NCBI GenBank assembly: GCA_002989075.1
Contig: PSQN01000005.1
Span: 434,001-498,000 of the forward strand
Source of the DNA: Arthonia radiata
Taxonomy: Eukaryota > Ascomycota > Arthoniomycetes > Arthoniales > Arthoniaceae
Length of the DNA stretch: 64,000 nucleotides
Direction of reading: 5' to 3'
Below the pieces are notes generated by a model, which saw nothing but the letters and a program-made list of their open reading frames with translations, was not told where the DNA came from and ran no database searches. How positions within the stretch are numbered: position 1 is the first letter of the stretch; every line of letters begins with the position of its first letter. The position numbers and the translations under genes were made by a program. Positions 55,585 to 64,000 of the stretch are shown piece after piece.

Positions 55585-58500
55585 TCAAGGAGTTATGCTG
55601 ACCTCATGCATTTGGGCCATCGTCTCCATCTCGCCGACACAATCACATCCACACCCAACAAGGCAGGAGCCCTCGGTGTCTGAAATGGACTCAGACCATG
55701 AGGCGAGGCAAGTCGCATGAGTGACGTGGTCGCAGTCCGGGCAGGAGACGTAATAGCCACGCACAAGCTCCCAGCAGACGCTGCATATCGGGGTAAAATG
55801 GTATTGGTGTTGGTGTTGTTGTTGTGGTTGCTTTGCGCGATCGAAAGCGAGGAACGAAATCTTCTCATCGCTTGTCTTTACAATTGCAGACGCGTTCGGC
55901 CGCAGGACATCTAGTCGATCGAAGGGAAGACCCCATGCGTATAGCTGCTCGGCGTAATTCTGTCGCCACCTGGCCTGGCGGTCAAAATCTTTATGGTCAA
56001 GCAAGGATACTTTTGCCTTGTTTGCGCTCCGACCCACATCAAATTTCTCTTGATTTTTGAACCTTACGCGCACTCGTCCACATCGGACCTCCTCAGGCTG
56101 ATCTGCTTTGATATATGTTGGTGCCTGGATGGCAAAGACCGTAGTCAGCATGGCGAGCATCTGGACATCGCCCATCTCGTGGAAGGTACGTAGAAGCTTC
56201 TTGATGAATGATTGGCCAAAGGGATGATTAGCCCACATCAATGGCGCTCGCTGCTCTGGATGCGTGACGTTAGGAGGCTCGTCAAAAGCATAGTCGACTC
56301 CTATAGCGTTACCACGCCCATCGCGTCGCTTTATCTCAACAAGATTGCGTTTTGCTACCATCTTGCAACCTGGCTGCAATGCGGAGTCTTTCAGCGGAAC
56401 AACAGGTCTGAGCAAAAGAGCCGAGTGATACTTGTTTAAACACTGTCAGTGTTTATCGCATTCATTCCATATGATAAGACTCACCCATGCTTGCGAATGC
56501 TCGTACAAACCTAGCTGCTCGCAAACCTCTTGGTTGTGGACGCAGATGTCATGAGGTGTCCCTAACAAGCTGTATGCGGATGCAAGGTCTCTCTTTGCTG
56601 GTAGTAGATCGTCCACGGCATTGAGATTGAGAATGGAGGACTTCTGGCTTCCTTGTGATTGCGCAACACCGGCGACCTCCCCGCTATCATCTGAGATAGT
56701 CTTCACCAAGCTATTGACTGCCAGATCCAAAGGCTCGCTAGAGTTGTGTGAGAATCCATTCAAACCGCCTAGTGCGGACACTGCAAGGTCAGAATCCGGA
56801 TCGGAGCCATCATCAGAGACTTCCCTGGTTAGAGTCGATGTGATAAGCTCAGCAATACCTCGGTGGTTTTGATGCCTGTAATGCGCTGATTGAGTCGTAT
56901 TGTCTGACCTTGGCAGAGAGAAGCGTACAAGCGTTCCGTTGGGGGCAAAGCTGGCGCCAGCTAGGCGCTTCGGCGGCGTGATCATGACCTTTGAAGGATC
57001 GTATGCAGGCATGGAGCCCTCTCCAGCGATCACGGCATAATCATCATCGTCATCGTCAATCGCGTTTATCTGCTCTGGGTTGAGAGCTCTGTCAAACCTC
57101 TCATTAGCGTTCACCAACCAGGCAAGTGCGGATTTGTAGACTTACTCTTGCGACAGGCCACCTGCAGCCAGACCCTCGGTAGGAACATCACGATGTGCTA
57201 GAACGGGTGAACCTTCCTCGACAGTATGCTTTCTCCGTAACAAGCCATCGAAGTCATCGAAGGCTGGATGTGGTCTTGACAACCCAAGTTTAGAGCTCGC
57301 ACGCTGACCAGACATCTCTTGGGTGAAGCTCGCGACTGCTTGCTCACTCTGATTCTCGGTAGAAGGATCTGCACCAACCTGGCGCAGTAAGGCTGGATCC
57401 AGATCGGCCACGTGTATGTCGCCTTTAGACAGAGCGAGGCATTCCATTCCACCAAGTGTACTACTCCGAACATCAATTGCTTTTGCTCGTCTTAGCGGCC
57501 ACGTCTTTGTCGGCTCGATCTCAGCATTTTGGTCGCTAATCTTCCTGACTCGGCAATCAAGCAGCATTACTGCCTCGCCAAACGCCATCATTGCTTCACC
57601 CGAAGGCAATAGACGGACGCTCGCTAAAGCGCTGTTCGTGTTCAATACTTGATCCAAGGCATCTTCCGCGCTGGCGTTCTCCCTTTGGCCTGTAATGCGG
57701 GAGAAGTTCCAGAACTTCACGGTGCCGTCTGATGCGCACGTCGTTACGCGATCGCTACTCTGAGCGTGCCAAATTATGTCTCTGATGGTGTGCGCGTGAG
57801 CGTTGACAGCATATATTGGGACTGAGGGCTTTCGCAAGTCCCAGATGCGGCAGCGAGGGCCATGTGCGGATGCAAGCAGATTGGAGTCTGTTGGCGATAG
57901 CTTGACTTTGCGGATACTCTCGCCATCCACATAGATCCTCTGAGTGGGTTGAAGTGGATGACGAATATCCCAAAGATCGATCAAGCCGTCAATGCTTGAC
58001 GATGCAATCAACTCTGGCGAGAGTCGCGAGGCGTCAATGTCAGCCACAGCACGCTTTGAACATAGATCAGCGCTCGCATCCCCCTTGAGAATGAGTTGAT
58101 GCTCAGAACGTGGGCTCTGAAAGACGTACGGGCCATGAGGAATGCCGTCCTTCTCAATGCGGCTAGGGCCAGAGGGTTGGAAAGCGTACCTCATGATCTT
58201 CTAAAGATATTGACTGATCTGAACGTGCCTGTAGATCGTGCATGAAGACCACCGCGCCCGCTGCGGACAAAACAATTGACGGCCTCTGGGTCGAGGAATG
58301 CCAATGAACGGCGGTCGGCACGCCGGGAGCATTGACTTGAACGTCCTGCGACGACTATGAACAAGCCGTTAGCGCGGTATGAAGTAATTTTTGAGAGTAT
58401 CAGACACGGCAATGCAGAGCCGCTAAATCTTAGGAAAGGGTACGTAATGTAGCGTTCAATCAGCCGTGTGGACTGGGAGAATGCCTGCATAGTATACCAA

Positions 58501-58675
58501 TATCTACAACTCAAAGAAGGCAGCACGTCCTAAGGGTTGAGCACAAACGTACCTTTGCAGGATTGTCGAGATCCAAGATGTGCAAGCCTTGGAACGATAG
58601 CAATGCAACGTCTCTGCCTGTAGGTGAGAGGGAGCCTGCGAGTGCAGGAACACGGAGGCGCCATCTCCTGTCCAT
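55585..58675 (-). CDS. WDR59/Mtc5-like SEA-complex subunit (WD repeats plus C-terminal RING)
   Basis: Five exons read as 58675-58553, 58345-58190, 58116-57146, 57088-56485 and 56430-55585, about 899 residues. The start MDRRWRLRVPALAGSLSPTG, then GLHILDLDNPAK, opens a WD propeller. Repeats include LIASSSIDGLIDLWDIRHPL, LLASAHGPRCRIWDLRKPSV and RVTTCASDGTVKFWNFSRIT. The middle has GASFAPNGTLVRFSLPRSDN, typical of WDR59. The C-terminus is a RING-type zinc domain (PICSVCWELVRGYYVSCPDC, DHVTHATCLASW, CLVGCGCDC). In the SEA/GATOR2 complex this family acts upstream of TORC1 at the vacuole. The first intron would be 207 bp, so a small exon may be hidden there. Confidence 0.8.
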
Positions 58676-59173
58676 ATCAATCTATTTCGAGACCTTACAC
58701 AACTTGACAGGTTCCAGTCTTCTCTTTGCTGAACCTGATACTGTTGACGTCCAGTGACTGGGGGACCGGCGAGTGGCCGCTGCAGAGGACGCCACGTCCT
58801 TTCCCAACACGACGTGATTGCCACTGGCTGCCATGCACTCGCGCATACGAGCCATTATGCCAGAGCGATGTGGAAGATGCCTATTAGCTTTGATCGGAAG
58901 GGAGAGACTGGGTGACTGGATCTCCAAGCACGCGTACCACGCAGTTATTGAGGACGCGCTAAAGCGAATAGGTGTTAGCGCGGCCTTCGGATCTTAGGAA
59001 TATTTATCGCAACCCGAAAGCTATCTACACTTGTAAAGTGGACTGGTCCAGCCACCTGTTCTTGACAATCACACAGCCTTTTGCTCATGCGCAGCAAGTA
59101 TCAGCAAATCAAACGACTACATCGTTGACGACAATCTATCCCAGCAATTCCAAAGCGTTGCAGTGCGGAAAAG
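58676..59173. promoter_or_regulatory. divergent promoter region WDR59-like / UBC13
   Basis: About 500 bp between two divergent start codons, so both promoters lie here. No specific site assigned. Confidence 0.4.
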
Positions 59174-59726
59174 ATGGCTGCGTTACCCAAGCGCATCTTG
59201 AAAGAGACCGAGAGATTACAGTCCGAACCTGTGCCCGGCATTTCCGCCATCCCTCACTCAGACAATCTGCGTTACTTCGCAGTCAAAGTAGAAGGCCCAA
59301 GCCAATCGCCATATGAGGGTCAGTGACATCCTGAGCGTCGGCCGATCCGCCCTGACAAATGCCTAGGTGGAACCTTCAACCTCGAGCTCTTTCTTCCAGA
59401 TGACTATCCGATGACACCGCCTAAAATACGCTTTTTGACCAGAATCTACCATCCCAATATTGACAAGCTTGGGCGAATTTGTCTGGACGTGCTCAAGAGT
59501 AGGTGTTAGATCTTTCTTTCACCGATGTTAGCTAATATGTACAACAGGCAACTGGTCGCCAGCACTACAGATCCGCACCATCCTGTTGTCTATACAAGCA
59601 CTGCTCGGCGCGCCGAACCCAGACGATCCGCTTGCGAACGACGTGGCCCAACACTGGAAGACCAATGAGCCAGAAGCGATAGCAACGGCCAAGCAGTGGA
59701 CTGAGATGTACGCCAAGCCGCAGTGA
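59174..59726 (+). CDS. UBC13: ubiquitin-conjugating enzyme E2 Ubc13
   Basis: Three exons (59174-59318, 59367-59498, 59548-59726; introns of 48 and 49 bp) encode 151 residues. The start [20 protein letters not shown] is typical. The core shows [60 protein letters not shown] with the catalytic Cys in GRICLDVL, and [32 protein letters not shown] precedes the end. With an Mms2-type partner the family builds Lys63-linked ubiquitin chains in post-replication DNA repair. It is the second E2 of the window; the other is the ERAD-type Ubc7. Confidence 0.95.
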
Positions 59727-60745
59727 CATTTGCAGCAAAGGATGTTCTTTACGATGACACGACGGAGGAAATTGTACGAATAGCAGGGGACGAGCCACAC
59801 GACAGGAGGCGCAACATATGCACAGAGCCTGACACCACCACGTCTCGCATTAGCGATCTCATGCACTGGAGCATCATATCGGCCACATCGCATCAATATT
59901 TGAAGTCAGATAGTTTGCGATTCAGACCAGCGTCGCTCCTCGCCAGATGTAGTAGTGCACCATGGCTTTAAGCATCAAATGTCTTGTTAGGGCTCCAAAA
60001 CTTGTTGGACGTGCGAACGCAGCTGTAAACGTCCTAGTCGGCGGATCTCTGCATCCAATTCTGAAGTTCAACAAGAGCGCAAAAAGGTCTGAGTATGATA
60101 TCACATCACTGCTAGTGGCTTGGTAGCTCGCGACGCACCAACGCGGATACTAGGGACGCTGTTTCCAGCGTAGAGGGAGCCACGAAATGCGCATCGATTC
60201 GGGTTTACCATCGATAGAACTCACGCCGGAATCCGAAGTCTAAAAATCAGGTTGAAAGGTGCAGCTACGCAGATGGTGAAGTGCTCAGATAGACCACTTT
60301 CCCTCAAGTAATGTAAAAGCGAATTGTATCCATACCTGCAAACAAGCTCTTCACAGCGATCACAATGTTCTTGAACAGCCACTCAAATCTTACGAGTGAC
60401 ACCTTCAATACCGTTTCAATATACGTGTTCGTTCGTTGACGTTGCAGCTTATTGCCTGATCGGGGAATATCGCTGCCGAGTATATCCCGCTCCTGCAGCA
60501 CTCGAAGAGCATCTGCACGTTTGCGATACACCCTTGGTCTAGCCTACGGTAAGCTCAGAAACGTCTCCAATCTACAAATCAGATGCTACAGGTATTTTCA
60601 GTCCTACAACAGAAGAAGTCATCTCCTTTTCATGTTCAAGACGTATTTGTGGATTACGATGCATGCTTTATCTACCAGCATGCCTAATAAGACAAGATGG
60701 ACAAGCTCGATTTGAAGCATGCAAAGAAGCCTCGGCCGACGATGA
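59727..60745. other. intergenic region
   Basis: About 1 kb with only short frames; includes the promoter of the chromodomain gene. Nothing else noted. Confidence 0.45.
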
Positions 60746-63700
60746 ATGCTAATCGTGCCTCCATCAGGACTTGATCTGAAAAATCTTGCCCAAAGTAGGC
60801 TCACCGACAACCTGGATTCAGACGAGGATCTGCCCTTTGTAGAGCACGACTCAAAGGACGAGTTTCCCGCCGACTGTGTCCTCGAGCAGGCGTACAAGAA
60901 ACGTGGAGGAAAGCACTATCTTATTAGATGGGACTGCCGTGATCCCAGAACCCGCGTAAGATATCCGGATGAGTGGGTGGGTAGACTCCGTGACTTATAC
61001 AAGTTCACGCGCTAATATACGCAGATCCCGGCAATACTAGCAAATCCAGATTTAGACCGCGACTGGCAGCGGTGGCGAAAGGCGAATCCGGGACAGAATA
61101 AGCGCACTGTGCAACAAGCGAAGGAGAGTAAGTGAAACTACGAACCCTTTTTCCTCTTTGAGCTCTGACACATCATTGAGCAACATGGCTCACATGCGCG
61201 TCCAGGTCAGGCCGTCTCAAACGCATCACCGCGGAAACGTAAACGTCGTGTGGTTGAATCAAGCGACTCATTCGGCGACGACGAGCCATTTTCTAAAAAG
61301 CAGAAGCCAACACTAAAGGCCAACACCTCTGTCAGCAATTTGCCTGCCGTTTCGAGCACCGAAGACGTCCCTCAAACAAGTCCGAGCAAAGTATCACAGG
61401 ACATACAAATATTTTCGAAGCCTAACGAAGATTCTCTCAACCTTCCGAGTTCAGCGTCAATATACATTGAGGCTGTATCTTCCTCAGTAGATCGGCCCGA
61501 GGTCAGCGTTCACGTCGACCTTGACACACGGACCGAAGCACCGGACAATCCTGCACCTGCCAGCAGAGTATCAGACGCGCGTCACAAGCAAGTCAACAAC
61601 TTCAGTCCGTCTCGAGACACGCAATCGCCCAGGCGCTTCTCTGGTGCGACCGATCGAAGTACTACCCAAGACGTACCAGTACTCGGCTCGACTGGCAAGA
61701 TCATTCCCGACTCGCAAAGCCTAAGAGACTCCACGAATTCTCTTCCCATACATCTGTCCTTTCTTGAAGGTCACTCGCAAAAGTCCACCAACAGTAGTCA
61801 GCCCTCGAGCGGTGAAAAAGCCACGCAGTCATCTCCCTTTCTTGAGCCCCCTAGAAAACAACCGACAAAACTGTTTGCGGCTGCAAATTCAAGCGCAGCA
61901 CGAAAACAGGCTCCATCTGCGCCTTCTGCCCCCGCGAATCAGACAGACGTAGGACAACCTACCAGTGCAAAAGCAAGCGACGATCAAGAACGCGCTTCTC
62001 AACTGAGCCCACCTCATCCTTTGATACCTGTAGATTCAACTCTTCCGGTTGCACGTAGCACCATCATCGGCAGTAGTAAGAAGCGATCACTCTGGGTCAG
62101 CAGTGCTAAGCTCGACGAAACCCGCAAGCCGACGAATCACGATTACAGCAGCAACGGCACCACACAATCGTCTGCGGCGGCTACGTTCTCACAGCCTGCG
62201 ACCGTTCCAGGGATATCACTCACTGAAAGCGCCGGTTTTCTTGATAGCGTCAAGACACCAAGAGCAGAGACGCTAAACACAAGTTCGATACCAGAACCAC
62301 CCACAGAGGCCCCTCCTGAGCAACATAATCATATATTACCTCCAAGACCTCGAACACCATCGCAATCGTTTTTCAGCCGTTTCGACTCTAGGACCGCCAC
62401 ACCGCCCTCCGCCGGCCGCTCCGTGCGCTCCAGCTCCATCATGAGCTTGAAAGAGCGTCGCATGCGGACCTTACAGGAGATAGAGAAGAAACATAGACCT
62501 TCAGAACAATCCTCAATCCCCTACAATGCGTCGACGCCGGCGCCAAACGAACCCCTTGCGGAGGACACAAAGAATGCACGGTCATCACTTTCTAATACTG
62601 CATCGGCGCCTGCAATTTCTCTGTCGAAAGGTACTCAGAACACAAACCCCATTGAGGTCACAGATAATGTCATCACCTCATCGCCGCCACCTCAGAATCT
62701 CAGCGTCGAACGACCGCAGGGTGCAGTGAGCGTTCGTCGATCACCCTCTCCTGCCGTCCGTGGGCGCAAAAGTCGTGCTGGTTCTCCGCAGCCACCAGAA
62801 TTTCCGCCCTTCCAAGCACAGGACGTGCAAATGTTGTTGCCATTACCTTTGTTTTCAGCTTCTCGCAAGCACTACATCAACCATTTTGAGTACGAGAAAG
62901 AATTCTTGCAAGACTTCATCTCCGTTGAGGCCGACCACGTTACTCCTGAGCAGAAAGATCGTGCGCAAAAGATGTGTACTATGTCTTGTGACTTCACCCT
63001 CCACCAGGATCTCATTGGCGATCAGTCGCTCACACAACTATCTCAAGGTGGCTTCAGTTCGACGCAGCTTGTGCACTGGTCTGTCACCATCAGCTCAAAG
63101 TTCCGATTCTTGTCTACACTTTTTGCCTCTTTGAAGAGTTCGGGCCAACAGCGGGCAGTGCTTCTTCTCGTAAAGCCAGGCTTGCCACTCAAGTACGTCA
63201 AAGACTATCTGGAAGGCACAGACGTGTCATTCTTCTGCCCACAGTTCGACAAACATGTCGAGCGACAAAGCTCCATTGATGTCTTGCTGTTGAGTACCGC
63301 GCACACATCTCAAGTACAAGAAGTTCCTAAAATAGATGTCATCATCGGACTTGACGAGACTTTCGATCTATCGCGGCCTGATGTACAGTCGTTGCGAGAC
63401 AAGGGTCAAAAGGACAGCACTTTCAAACCGCCAACCCTTGGTCTCTGCGTGCCACTATCGACGGAACATTTCGTGCGCGAGACACCGGGTGCTATCGACG
63501 ATACAGCGCGTCTGCAATCAGTGCTTTTGCGAGCATGTCAACAACGAGAACGCGCGGGACAGGGCATTAGCGACGCTGACCGCCCGGAAGCCTTAGCTAA
63601 GCACCTTGCAGCTGCCCTTCAGGATCCCACACAATCGTTTCATCTTCCCTCCCTTGACACCTACAAAATTCCACTCCAGGACTCGCCACAGCAATCAACG

Positions 63701-64000
63701 CCGTTCCCCAAATCTGCCATGCCCGTCGAAGACACCCAAACAACCGCCTCCACAATCAACACCATAAGCCACAAGCGCGCCGCCCCCGACTCTCCCATGG
63801 ATGCCCTCCCCCACCACCAAAAGCGCCCACGCCCCACGCCCTCCGCACCCTCCCCTAACGCCACCACAGCCACAACAACCGACGACGAACCCACCCGCAT
63901 CACCGACTCCACCCACAAACCCTCCATGCACGCCCACTCCTCCGCCTCAATAACAACGCACACCCCCCGCCTCCGCGACCTCGAAGCCCAGCTCACCGCC
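60746..64000 (+). CDS. chromodomain / HDA2-3-type protein (CDP-2-like), 3' end outside the window
   Basis: Three exons are visible: 60746-60976, 61025-61127 and 61206 to beyond 64000. The start MLIVPPSGLDLKNLAQSRLT leads to a chromodomain-like segment (DEFPADCVLEQAYKKRGGKH, YLIRWDCRDPRTR), then DLDRDWQRWRKANPGQ. A long disordered, Ser/Pro-rich region follows with basic patches (PRKRKRRVVESSD). From about 62795 the HDA1-complex subunit 2/3 domain is seen: PPFQAQDVQMLLPLPLFSAS, ITSSKFRFLSTLFASLK-like, AVLLLVKPGLPLKYVKDYLE and DVIIGLDETFDLSRPDV. This combination matches CDP-2 of the Neurospora HCHC heterochromatin complex. The first donor could also be GTAAGA at 60956; an upstream exon cannot be excluded. 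Confidence 0.75.

Noticed and set aside
1-64000. CRISPR arrays, rRNA genes, intact transposons or a biosynthetic gene cluster
   Set aside because: No regularly spaced identical repeats, no rRNA-like blocks, no transposase or reverse-transcriptase motifs, and no polyketide, peptide or terpene synthase seen.

Overview
This window reads as nuclear DNA of a filamentous ascomycete. The genes are intron-poor to moderately intron-rich, with short GT-AG introns (mostly 48-120 bp, often with a CTAAC or CTGAC branch site). They lie on both strands and encode typical Pezizomycotina proteins (Zn2Cys6 regulator, RGS/Rax1-type membrane protein, HDA2/3-type chromodomain protein, HET-domain remnant). A dothideomycete-like genome is my best guess, but that is inference. 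Exon boundaries were read by eye from splice signals and frame continuity.

Layout. 1-4.8 kb: end of an unidentified gene, then SEN2 (tRNA splicing endonuclease), an AIM25-like scramblase and the E2 UBC7. 5-9.4 kb: an accessory block with two tandem, diverged paralogs of unknown function, both with signs of decay, and a third unknown protein. 11.4-18.8 kb: amino-acid permease, DUF1115/RWDD2-type protein, AKR7-like reductase and a Zn2Cys6 transcription factor. 19.4-25.2 kb: HET-domain fragment, unknown protein, MFS sugar transporter and a Rax1-like RGS protein. 25.2-28.4 kb: gene-free, with a degenerate ~155-165 bp tandem repeat and a tRNA-like locus. 28.4-37 kb: mitochondrial cysteine-synthase-like enzyme, condensin subunit Cnd3/Ycg1, an SDR and a type-I glutamine-synthetase-like enzyme. 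37-41.3 kb: a long gene-free region and pyrimidine-rich leader before an MtfA-like C2H2 regulator, then GNA1. 45.1 kb: a tRNA-Leu(CAA) gene. 47.7-54 kb: small unknown ORF, TRM44, dienelactone hydrolase and a fungal regulator-like protein without a visible DNA-binding domain. 55.6-64 kb: WDR59/Mtc5 (SEA complex), UBC13, and the start of a CDP-2-like chromodomain/HDA2-3 protein that runs off the end.

The genes do not form one pathway; most are housekeeping. The most notable signals are non-coding. The tRNA-Leu(CAA) gene has a normal anticodon-loop intron and, in addition, a 50-bp GT...AG insertion splitting its T-loop (and hence its B box). A second tRNA-like locus at 27.9-28.2 kb can only be closed into a good cloverleaf if several ~52-bp blocks are removed. 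The tandem paralog pair at 5.7-8 kb shows complementary damage: a lost start codon in one copy and three in-frame TAG codons in the other. All of these changes are compatible with repeat-induced point mutation (RIP).
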